Assembly (NCBI GenBank): GCA_013399895.1
Contig: VXBA01000881.1
Coordinates: forward strand, 5,368,770 to 5,432,769
Direction of reading: 5' to 3'
DNA length: 64,000 nt
Source: Serilophus lunatus
Lineage: Eukaryota; Chordata; Aves; Passeriformes; Eurylaimidae
Shown here: piece by piece, positions 21,801-33,800 of the stretch
How positions within the stretch are numbered: position 1 is the stretch's first letter
How the letters are laid out: every line of letters starts with the position of its first letter
Made by a program: the position numbers and the translations under genes
The notes under the pieces: generated by a model
Database searches by the model: none
Told to the model about the DNA's origin: nothing
The model's input: the letters and a program-made list of their open reading frames with translations, nothing else

Positions 21801-24800
21801 ACAGGGTGCCCAGAGAAGCTGTGGCTGCCCCATCCCTGGAAGTGACCAAGGCCAGGTTGGAGCAACCTGGGATAGTGGGAGGTGTCCCTGCCCAGGGCAG
21901 GGGGTTGGACTAGATGGCCTTCAAAAGTTCCTTCCAGCCCAAGCCACTCCATGATTCTGTGCTGTATTTGCAAGGACACGCTCCTTTCCCAGGATATGAG
22001 TTATGTCCAACACAACCCAATGCATTTCTCATTTGGAGCCAACTCCAGCACACATTTTGATGCTGCAAGGCAAGGACTGTCCCACAGACATGTGTTCCTG
22101 TTTCAGGGGCACAGTGACCAGCAGAGGAAGGAGCCCTCACCAGGAGGATGCTCTCCCAGGCCATCCAGCGAATGGGCAGCACAGCTCTTCCCTGGATCCT
22201 GTAGTAATCCCCACTGTAGAGGTTCCTGCTCATGCCAAAGTCTGCAATCTTGATGGTGTAGTTGTTCCCCACCAGACAGTTGCGAGTTGCCAGATCCCTG
22301 TGCACAAAATTCAGAGATGCCAAATACTTCATCCCAGAGGCAATTTGGGTGGCCATGTACAGCAGGTTGGAGTGGCTGCATTGGAGGAAAACACAACAGA
22401 AGGAAAAAAAAAATTAAAAAAAAAATCAATGGATTTCCCCTCATTTCCAGTCTCATCACTCAACTTCTTCCTTGCATTTGATGTGTTAGTGACCCATCAT
22501 TTTATTCTCTGCCATTACAGTGGAACTGAACTGTCACAAACAGTCTCCCCCGCCAGGACGAGCCAAGCTCCTGAGCTCACTAAGCAGGATCAGGCAAGCT
22601 GTCCCTGAAATTCAGGCCCTCAGCCTCTGACAGCCTTTAGATTTTTTTTTTTTTTTTCAATATCAAACATGAATCTTGAAATTTTTCAAAGAGCTCACGC
22701 ATCAAAGCACCAACTTTTTGCAGAGACATGAAAAATTAGGCTGTGCAATCTCAGAATCTCATAAGAACAACTTAGCCTGGTATTTCAAATACCACCACTA
22801 TTGCATGCTTACATTAACATTAAGGATGTCCCTTCACGTTAAAGAGGGCTTACTGTTTTTAAAAAATATGTTAAACATCACTGATAATATAAAAAGGTGC
22901 ATTTTCCACCTAATTTAACTGTAATTCTCCCACTAGCAAAATGAAGAGAATACTAATAAAGTTGCATGATACAGAGTTTGGACCATCTGACTCTTGGCAT
23001 TCTCCACACACTATTGCTCTGTGCTGCTCAGCCTGTGTCACTCTGTGCATCTCAACTGCTTCACACAAACCAAGTACTCATCAAAACACATCTATTAAAC
23101 TGCTCACAGTATTCACAGACTCAGAATCCTTCTCTTTGTGTTCTGGTGACAAGCAATGGTTTTGGTTGGAAGGGACCTTAAAGTTCATCTCATTCCACCC
23201 CCTGCCATGGGCAGGGACACCTTCTACTATCCCAGGTTGTTTCCATTTGGCCTTGGACACTTCCAGGGATGGGGCAGCCACAGCTTCTCTGCCCAACCTG
23301 TGCCTCCCCACCCTCACAGGGAACAATTTCTTCCTAACGCCTCATCCAAAACCATCCTCTTTGAGTTTAAAACCATTGCCCCTTGTCCTGTCACTGCCTG
23401 CCCTCATAACAAGTCTCTCTTCCTCCTTTTTATAAGGTATAACTAAGACAAATGAGAAAAGCACTACCATATTATCTAAATTACAACGCTGTAATGAATC
23501 TAATGATAATAACTGCAATCTATCCACCCTAGTCAGGAGCTAAGCTACTGCTGGGGTGATCCAGAGGCAGCCCCTCAGCCCAGCAGGGCCCTAGCAGGAG
23601 GGTCAGGGCATCACCTCCCTCTCAGCCCTTCAGGATGGTGACACCACAACACCCAGCTGGGTGACACCTGCCCCAGAGCCACAATGAGCTCCATGCTCGT
23701 CCTGATCTGGGTGGGCCTGTTGTGGCCCCAGAGGAGGGCTCTGGTCACCCACCTGTACCCCACTGACCTGGTTGTTGGCTCCTGGCACAGGTTCAGCTGG
23801 GTTCCCCTCCCTGCCTGGGGCTGGGGCTCTTCCCATCTGAGCAGCCCTGTCTTTCCTGTCCCACCTGCACCCTGGCAGGGTCCTCTTGGCTCCTTTCCCC
23901 CTGCTCAGCCAGCTCTGCAGGCAGAGGCACAGGATGGGACACACTTTCCAGCAGGGTTGTCCTGGTGCCTCAGGGCCAACGCCCCAAAGGCAGCAGAGCA
24001 GACCTGCCCTTGGAAGAGCAACAAAGCTGCTGGAAAAGCAGCTGGGGGGGCTCAGCCTGGAGAAAAGGAGGCTCAGGGGGGACCTGGAGGCTGGAGACAG
24101 GTGGGGGTTGAGCTCTGCTCCCAGGGAACAAGGGATAGGAGAGGAAATGGCCTCAAGTAGTGCCAGGGGAGGGTTAGATTGAATGTCAGGGAAAATTTCT
24201 TCACTGAAATGGTGATCAGGAATCAGTACAGGCTGCTCAGGGCTGTGGTGGAGTCACCATTCCTGGAGGGATTTAAAAGCCATGTAGATGTGGCACTTGA
24301 GGCCATGGCTAGTGGTGGCCTTGCAAGCGCTGAAGGAACAGTTGGACTCGATCTTGGAGGGCTTTTCCAACCCAAATGATCTTGTGATCAGGCAGACACA
24401 GCAGGGAGATGCATTTCAAATAGCACAGAGCCATAAGGACTTAATGTGTGACCTCTCTGCAGGAAAGGGCTGGTCACCACATTTGATGCACCAAGTACTG
24501 GGCTGGATAGACAGGTGGGATGGCTGGACCTTCACACATCACTGGGACACCCAGGGCCAGGCTGCTCCCTTTGGCAGGGACACTCCAGTCTCTCAGCAAA
24601 CCCCTCTAGAGCCAGCTCTGAGCCAGCCTGCTGCCTTTAATGTGACACTGTGTCTGGGAGAGACAGAAGGAGGGTCTGAAGCATCAGCAAGAGAGAATGA
24701 AAAACTAGGGGTAGAGCCGTGTAATGGAAACCAGGGAAGAACAATATAAGTGACAATGCTGAAGTCAGATGAGAAGTGAAGAGGAGATAAAGAACATTCT

Positions 24801-27800
24801 GAGACTTCAACCAGGGAAAAAAAGACAAGTCAAAAGGTGAATCGTATCTCAGATGGGCAGAAAGGGCAGGAGACTGGAGAGAGCTGGAATTATGTTTCTA
24901 TCAGATACAAATCCTCTCGTGCTACAGCTCCTGTGTGCCCTGACTGCAGGATGCCAGGCAGGGTAACACTTCAAACAGGACCAACCACTGACAGGTAGGG
25001 GCAGCAGGACTGGTGTGGGTAAGACCCAGCCATGTCCTGTCCAGCACCTCAGAACTGCCTCGTGCTTGAACTACAAATCCATCTAATCCTTTGGGGAGGA
25101 ACATGCCAAAGGCTCAGCAAAGCCACAGCTCCTGATCAGTGCAGGGCTCTTCACCAAGCAGAACACATCAGTCCTACACACAACTCTCCTCTGAGGAAAG
25201 GATGGCTGCAATAGCACAGATGCTTTTATGTCACACTTAATCCTTCCACTGAGGGGGGAGACAACTGCCACCACTGACAGAAAATGGTTTTCTTTGCCAA
25301 ATATTCTCCTTCTGTTGGCTGATGAAATCTTTTCCTCAGTGAAGCTCTACACTCAGCTCCCCTCATGTAGTATTTTTTAGACATCCAGAGAATATATAAA
25401 CCTCCTTAAAAGCCTAAGAGACATTCTTGATTCTCATCCCAAAATTCTTGCTGTAATGCAACTGGCTTCTCATATTAATGAAATATTTGATGCAAGCCCT
25501 CTGACATTAACAGATGGTCACATATAAACAATAAATCTCAGATGGTCACTGTGACCAGACCAGCCCAGAGTCAAGGACACTTCAGGGGAACACACACCTC
25601 CCTCCAGAGGCCCAAAGAACCACCTCCCACACAAAGCAGGACCAGTGTCCACGTGCCACAGCCATGGCCGGGCCAGAGGAAGGTCAGTGCCTTCCCAGAC
25701 AAAACTGGCAGCTGTGCATTGTTATTTACCCCAAAAGAGGCAGCTGCTTTTACCTGACACAGGGAATATTATTGGAAATGGCAAATTTGCTGTAGATCTC
25801 CCTCTGTGACAGGAACTGGTTGAGGTCCCCATTCTCCATGTACTCTGTGATCATGCACAGGGGGTCATCCCGCACACACACCCCCAGGAGCCGGATGATG
25901 TTGGGGTTCTTCAGCCGTGACATGATCTTGATCTCCTTCAGGAAATCGTTTCTTGGAAAACAGGAAGCACAGTTGAATCCTAAACTATTCCTTTGACTAA
26001 GGAAAGCACAAGTGGCGTGTTCTCACTTCAGGGTCATTTGTACTTGTGCACACACTAAGTGTGGAAGGTGGTCGTGCTTGTGTTCAACACTGACCCCTTT
26101 CCCAGGGAACAGGATTAATAGAGCATTTCAGTTTGAAATTACAGTTATCCCTATCCCCCTCTCCTTTGCTGTGTCCTGTTCCTTCCATGAACACATGGAA
26201 CACACACCAGAGACACATGACACTCTTACACAAGTCCCCAGGGTCAGCCTGTGTGAAGCTGCTCCTTGCAGAGTATTTCCTTTCCTCCCCAGACGGTTGG
26301 CATTGCAGGTGCACTTACCTGGCTGTTTTGTTGACATCTGATCTCAGCATTTTCACTGCTACAAGAACTGGCTGGTGAGTGAATTCTGAGGATGGGACTC
26401 CCAGGAATTCCAGCAGGCCATCAGCTTCACAAAGGTGCACCTGCAGGGCAGAAGGCACAGGCAGCAGTAAGAGCATGAACAGGCAGAAAACAACATCACA
26501 GTGAGGGCAGTGGTTTGGTCACTGCTGGCAGAATGACCAAGTGAATGATCTAATGAAGGTGACACAGTTGTGATCACAAACAACCCATGGGTTGGCCCTA
26601 CATCTTGGGCAAAATATATCCATGCACCATATAGGCCAAGACGTAGGAACACACAGGGATCACAGCCAGATGTGTCCATACCATACTGAATTTATTGCAC
26701 ATGTACAGACTGGTACAGCAGCTTACTGGGGCACTCCAGTTCACCCAGCACACACTGGAGGTGGTCATGAAGGCCCCTGGACCTGGAGGTGTCTGTTCTG
26801 TTCTGCTCTGCCTGTGCACACAAAGAGCATCTGCAGCAGGGCTGGCACATACAGCACCTCACACCAGCCACAGGAGCCCAGAACTGTCCTGCAGCCTGGC
26901 CTGAGGCACTGCTCAGGCTTAAAAGAGGAACATCCAGGAACTACATCCAGTTATCCAAAGTGCTTTAATTATGGAGGAGAAAAAAGGAGAAAAATGTGTG
27001 TCTGATGTGAACACCTCACCTGTGCATATACCCAGTGATGAATATAAGGAGTACACAGAATTCCAAACTACTTCTGATAAATCAACAAATAAAGACAAAA
27101 AATTATTGACAGGGTTGTACAAGAAAAGGTGACAAGGCATTTGCTCAGGAAGCTACCAGAATATGGATCTAACTGGAGAACTGGGTGGGGAAAGCAGACA
27201 GACCTGAGTGTGTGGAAAGGAGCAGGGACTGGAGGAGGGGAGCAGACTGGATGTGTCAGTCAGACCTGCAGCACTGAGGGGAATGTAATGGGAGCATAAT
27301 GAATTTTGTATGAAGAAAGCAGCAAGAACTTATGTGACAAACATGGGTGAGGAGAAAAATGAGACAGCACAGAAAATGGGACAAACCTGCAGAACAGGAA
27401 CAAGAGTACAAAGATGCTGCTGCAGTTCCACAGAGAATGAAGCTGCTGTGGCGAAAGTACAGCCAAGAAACCTGGAACAGGGAAGAGCCACAGGACTAAG
27501 CACTGGAATTCCAGGTGCAAGTAATGTGTCATTGAGTCCAGGGAGGGGATGTTTAGGAGCAAGGAAGAAAAAAGAAGGAAGGAAGCTTTGAGTGGAGAAG
27601 TGAAAGAAGCAATGAGCCACATTTCTACAAGACTGCACAGAGCCACAGCAGTGCAGCAGGGCATGTGAGGGCGATCAGTTTGGTGAAGACTAAGGAAGTG
27701 AGGAGAGATGAGAGAACATGATGCAGCACATTTGCAGAGATGAGCAAAATAATCTGTGTTATAAGGAAATGTACAGGCTCTGAATCCATCCCCAAGGAAA

Positions 27801-30800
27801 ATGGAGATGGGAGATCCCATCTACACAAAGGAGAAGTTCTTACAATTATTAGAAGGACAGGGAGGACAGGAAAGGAGAAACTAGAAATAAAACAATGAGA
27901 AAATAGCCCTCTCTGTCTCATTTTGGAGCACAACCCAAGACAGGGCAGGATCCAGGCAAGAGCAGAAGGGGCTACACTGAGGATGTCAGAGCCTTCCCAG
28001 CACACAGAGTGAGCCAGGAAGAAGCGAGGGGACAGGGAAGGGTCTGGGGTGGGGAAGGTGTGGTGTCAGAAAGGAGGAACTGCAAAGATGAGCACATACA
28101 GAGGAGGAAACAGTAAAGGGCTGTGCTGGCCAAAACGTGTTTGACAGGTAGAATTTAAGGCTGTGAGTGAACAAAACCTGGGAAGAAAAAAAAGACAGTG
28201 GAGAAGAGAGAGCAGGAGAGGGGAAGACCTGCTCAGGATGGAACCAAGCATGGTGTGGAAATGAAGCAGGGAGAGAAGGAAAGGCAAGGTGACAACAGTC
28301 ACAGCTTGAAAGGAGCAAAGGGAAAGCTTGGTGGGTGACAGATGTGTGCATCACACTGCCTGAGGCTGCTGACAAACTGGGGCTTGAGCAGCAGCAATGC
28401 TGAAGAATGAGGACATCACAGTGCTTGGGAAATGTCCTTGTTTGGGTCAGTGCACAGAGCACCCTCAGAACCTCCATCTGTGAATGGGAAAGCTGTTTCT
28501 ACAGCCAGGAGCAATCTCAGCTGGACTCGAGAGAGTTTTCAAACTCAGATGCTTAAAGGTGGGTGGCAGCCATCACACTGGAGATGTTCATGGAAGATAT
28601 GAAACTGAATTCCCATCCCCAGGCCTCTTCTCTAAGGTCATTAAGAGGAATAATTTGCAAAGTTCATCTGTTGAGAAAGATTCCTGTGGCACCAAGCAGA
28701 GCCTCACAGCTGCAGGACAGGGCTCTGCAGCCCAGCCTAGGGGATGTCAGCTTTCCCCAAGGGCAAACACACAGATTAACTAAAATTATACAAAGTTGGA
28801 ATGGAACTTAAAGATCATCTTTTTCCATCTCCCTGCCATGGGCAGGGACACCTCCCAGCAGACCAGGCTGCTCAAGGCCTTATCCAACCTGGCTTTGAAC
28901 ACTGCCAGGGTTGGGGCATCCACAGCCTCCCTGGGCAACCTGTTCCAGTATCTCACCACCCTCACAGTAAAGATAAAAAACCAGGAAAGCAGAACCCTCA
29001 GCCCCACCAAGAGGCAGCTCAGAAGATCCAGCTCAGGCACATTTCTGCTGGAGGAGAAGTGGAAGAGAAGAGCTGTACCTCTCCAAACTGCCCTTCCCCC
29101 AGCTTCTCCTTGAGGCGCAGCTGCTGCCGAGGGAACTCCCCCACGGAGATGTCCTTCTTGGTGAGGGAATCCACCGTGAGGGCGGGCACTGCGTACATGT
29201 TGTTGCCGGTCACTCCCTGCAGGTGGACGATGTCCGTCTCGGCGTAGTGAGGCACGTTGTTCTGAAAGCCTTGGTGAGGGGTGGACTTGGTCAGGTCGGG
29301 CTCAGCATAGTCCCCACTGCACACTGAGGGCAAAGCACAGAGCTGGAGTGAGAGGCAGTAGGGCCCAGCTCCCACTGCTCCCAGTGCCTCTGGGAATTCA
29401 GCCCAGCTGCACCAGAGGGACACCCACGTGGAGACACTGCTTTGTCCTGCAGGGACCTCAACCTGAACAAGCCACACTGCTGCAGACACTGGAATACCTG
29501 TGAGCTGCCAGCAAATTCCTGCTGCACAGACTGCTCCAGCCAGTCATGAGAGCTAAAGTTCTTGTCCAGGCATGGATACATAAATTTTAAGTGATTTTCT
29601 GTTTCTCATTCATCCTGAATACAATCTGTCCCATTACCTGATGCAGGGATGTTGTTTGCAACACCCAGCTTGCTCTGGAATCCCTTCTGCAACAAGAACC
29701 GATGGAGGCTTCCATTCCCCATGTCCTGTTAGCACACCCCACTCCCTCTTACAGCTTATTTACACACACATCATGGGATAACACTTCAGAGTTAACTCTC
29801 TGCACAGTCAGTATTTCACAGAACATTTGTTCTGCTTCAAATTCCCCCTCTGACTCAATCCAGTCTCCCTGTGTAGTATAATGCTGGACCTTAACAACTT
29901 GTCAGCGTTTAGGAATGCAGCCCTGCCATTCCCTGATCAGCACTGCCATCAGAACAAAACACTGTGGGAAATGTTCCCTTCTGTGTGGGTCCAAAAGCCC
30001 CCAGGCAGCTGAAAGCCAAGACACCATTGAAAATTCCCTGCTGCATTTCCCTCTGCTTTTTCTGAGGGAATTTCAAAGAAAAAGGTGCTAAAGGTCTTTT
30101 CCTGAGAGTGCTGCAGGCACTGCTGATGAAACAAACGATGTGTGATTGCTGTGACTGCCCAAACCAGCTGCTAAAAGATGACCTGGGTAATGTATAAACA
30201 GTCTTCAAATAAAACAATAAAAGGCCACCACTCTCTAGCAGGGCTGTTGCTCCAGCTGTCAAAGTCACATGCCAAGAAGTTCCAGAACTCCAGGATATTG
30301 CCTGAGGTCCTTGGGTTAAGTATTGTATTGCACAGGAGACAAAGATGAGAACTTAGAGTCTGAGAAGCGGCACATTTTACAATCTGACAGAAACAATAAA
30401 AGAACAAACACGCAACTTCTGGAGACTGATGGTGACATTACCTGAATCCTCTGCACTTTGGGAGAGCTCTGGAAGCTTTTGGAGTAGTGTAGCTGGCTGG
30501 TGATATTCCAAATCCAGTGGGAAGGCACGTTCATAGGTGGGATTGGACTGGTGGATCTGGGTCTGGTTGTTGGCAATGGTGTAGCTGTAGAAGGAGAGGC
30601 GAACAGTGGCATCCTCCTCCAGGATCCGACGTGGGGCCTGCAGGAGAGAGGGAAAACACACTGAGGCCATGCTCAGTTGTTAAGTAACATGTTGGCTGCA
30701 ACCACAGCAACTTCCAGTAACATCTTGGATTGAGCTGGCATTCTCCCCTGCTGTGAGAACAGCTTTAGCTGCTCTATGGAGATGGGGAAACCTTGTGCTT

Positions 30801-33800
30801 TCCACATAGCTCTGAGCTCATCAAGGTTAATGATTAGTACTGAACTTGTGTCTGCAAAACAGCACCGTTGTATTACCTTTTCCAACCTTTTCTGGACATA
30901 TTGCTTCCAAAGAATAATGATTATAATCATCAGAAGCAGGAGAATAATAGCCACAAGGCAGCCCACAAGGATGGAGGTATTGGAGTCATCTGCCTTCTCT
31001 CCTATCCAGGTGCTGGTTACAGAAGATGTGGTTTCTGCAATCACAGAGATACAAAGAAAAATATGGAGTTAAAGTACCTACTGTTACCTGTGTTGGCCAA
31101 CTTCCTACAGAGTCTGGCACAGAAAAGATGTTGGGCAGCTTCTTAAGCATTAACATTAGCTGTGCTCGCATTCTGCCCTTTTCAGAAATTCTCATTTTAG
31201 AGGCTCACAGCCAAAAACTGTGCAAAGAACTTCTGTGATCAAAGACTGTTCTTAGCAAAACAGACCATGCAATGGATCCATACTAGAGCAGACAGTGTTC
31301 AGAGTTTCACTGGCTGCTCATATGCCTTCAGCCCATGCTCTGGGGTGGCTCTGACCAGCTGAGAGGAAAAGGAACAACTGAGGCTCAAAAGACTGTCATA
31401 TGCTGCCCTGGCAATCCTGGATCTCCAGAAATGGAGAGAGACATCACACTAACCAGGATGTCCCTGTGAAATCCAAGCCTTGAGCTTATGGCACGGCCAA
31501 GGGACTCAAGTCCTTACCCCAGGTCCCCTCAGTAGCATTGTACTCTGTTTCCACAAGATCCGTCGTGCTTGTTGCTGCCGTGACAAAATTGGGATTCACA
31601 CTCTCCATGTCTGTGGAAGGCAAGGGAATGTGTCAGTGCAACCAAACCCCCCTGCTCCTGCCAGCAGTCCCTGCAATCCAAACAGGGTTTAGGCCCAGGC
31701 AGGTCAGGAACAGCACGAGCAGAGATTGCTGAGCACTTCCCAGCACAGTTTCAGGAATGAGCCTGTGCACTGAGCAGCACCTACATCCTGACCACAGCAA
31801 AGCACCAGCGTGTGCAGGACCTTCCCTGAGCTCAGCCAAACATAGGAGACAGGAACAAGAGGCTTTTTTCCATTTTACCACAATCTAAGAATCACCATCC
31901 CAGACTGGACTAACAGCCTGACTAGTCCCACATGTGACAGGGTAGCCAGGAGGGGCTGCTGTCAGCAAGGCAAGCAACAAGCAGCACTCAGGGCATTCCT
32001 TCCTCAGGAATGTCTTTTCACTACAGCTGATCAGAGACCTTGGAGTAGAAAGGTACAGCCAGACCATTTCACTGTCAGTGCTGGTGGTTCTCTCCAAGAC
32101 TCTTGTCATTTCCCTTCCAGAGCCCTTTAAACACCCCATGGCACTGACTTCTGCGTCATATTTAAGACTTGAGAAGAAAAGTCAGTCCTTTACTTTTAAT
32201 GATGTGCTAATTTGAACATCATCTGTAGATATACTTAAGTTATTCATAACAAAATACTTGGTAAAGAGAAGTAAAAATCAGCCTCATAACCAGCAGGGAA
32301 GCAGAGAGGCAAGTACTGATCTCTGCACTCTCATGACCAGTGACAGGACTTGAGGGAATGGCTGGAGCTGTGTCAGGGGAGGTTCAGGCTGAATACCAGG
32401 AAAAAGTTTTGCATCCAGAGGGTGGCTGGGCACTGGAACAGGTTCTTCAAGGAAGTGGTCACAGCAGCAAGTGTGTCTGAGTTCAGGAAGTGTTTGACAA
32501 CACTCTCAGGCACATGAAGGACTGCTGGGGTTTTCTACACAGGGCCAGGAGCCGGACTCGATGATCCTGATGCCCCTTCCAACTCAGCATATTCTATGAT
32601 CCTATGAACTGTCTCAAAAATGCTCTATAGTCCAGTCTTTGGTTGCCTTGGTCATGCTTCTGCACACGTGCATCAGCCTGAAAAGCTTCCACTGCAGACT
32701 TCCCCTTTCTGCCCCTGCACTGCCCTTCCAGTGCTTGTACCACCTCCTCCTTCCCCTGGTGCAGCCCCACAGCACCTTCCCTCCTGTGAACTCCATACGT
32801 CCTGCACTCCCACAGCACCCCTCCTGCTCTCTTTTCCAGACCCCTGGGCCAGAGGAACACTGACCTGACTGGAAGGAGATCTCACTCATCATCATCCAGG
32901 TGTCAGCGAAGTGGAAGCGGCACAGGATGGCTTTGCCCACGCGCTGGTTGAGGGGGACGGTCACAAACCTGGCGCTGGGGTTCTTGTCATCCAGGACTGT
33001 GGCCACCCCGACAGGCTCAGGCTCCCAGTCTGCAATCAGGCGTGGCTTGAACAGGCACTCCACCCTCTGGAAAATCTTCACCCCCTTGGAAAACATGTTG
33101 TTACAATGCACCTGGGGAAGAAGAGATCGGATCCGTCAGACGGGAGATTTACCGACAACCAAGCCCCGAGGATTTTCCATTCATGAAGATTTTCCATTCC
33201 CAGTGTCTCCCTGTATGAATACAGAAGGAATGACTTGTTCCAGTGTGCAGTGAGAAACATCTGTGCAAGAAGTTATGCTGAAACAGCTCTAAACTCTACC
33301 TGCAAAAGCTACATTAATGGCCAAATTTTGGCAGGCTCTTCAAAAGGCCCATATAAAAATCAATCAAACAAACCCTGTATTAATCTAAAGCCTCACAGGT
33401 CAATTCTCCTTGAACATGAAACCTTAAGAGGGGAAAGAAAAGCCAACACCCAGGCTTAGACTCTATTAGTGCTGAAAATTTGATATTATTTGAATAGCTA
33501 AGTGCTTCTTGACATAAGCAGCTGGAATTGTTAGGCCACAAGTTGAACTTTATCTGAACTACAGCTCTGTTGTGCAAGTCAGAGGTGGAGTACAGTGAAT
33601 CCTGGAACTAATAATCTGATTATTAATAATAGTAAAGGTGGATAGTAGCAAAACTTAGATAACAATCTGATCATTAATAATAGAGTAGGCAAAGCTGCAG
33701 CTTAAATGTTACTTTAATAGGTGGAGTGGGCAGCCCATCATGGGCTATGAACTGTGACAACCACATTACAACAAGGACTGCAGAATGCATCTTTTATGCT

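Noticed and set aside
21254..21979. 241-codon minus-strand open frame in the intron between receptor exons 14 and 15
   Set aside because: It is antisense to a CR1 3' region; other long open frames at 9466-9807, 11516-11851, 23684-24182, 41387-41966 and 59248-59766 are likewise at least partly CR1-derived or random.
29638..29725. Cassette exon alternative for the receptor
   Set aside because: Its 88-base length breaks the frame between exons 10 and 11, and the aligned region contains a stop and a one-base deletion relative to exon 13.
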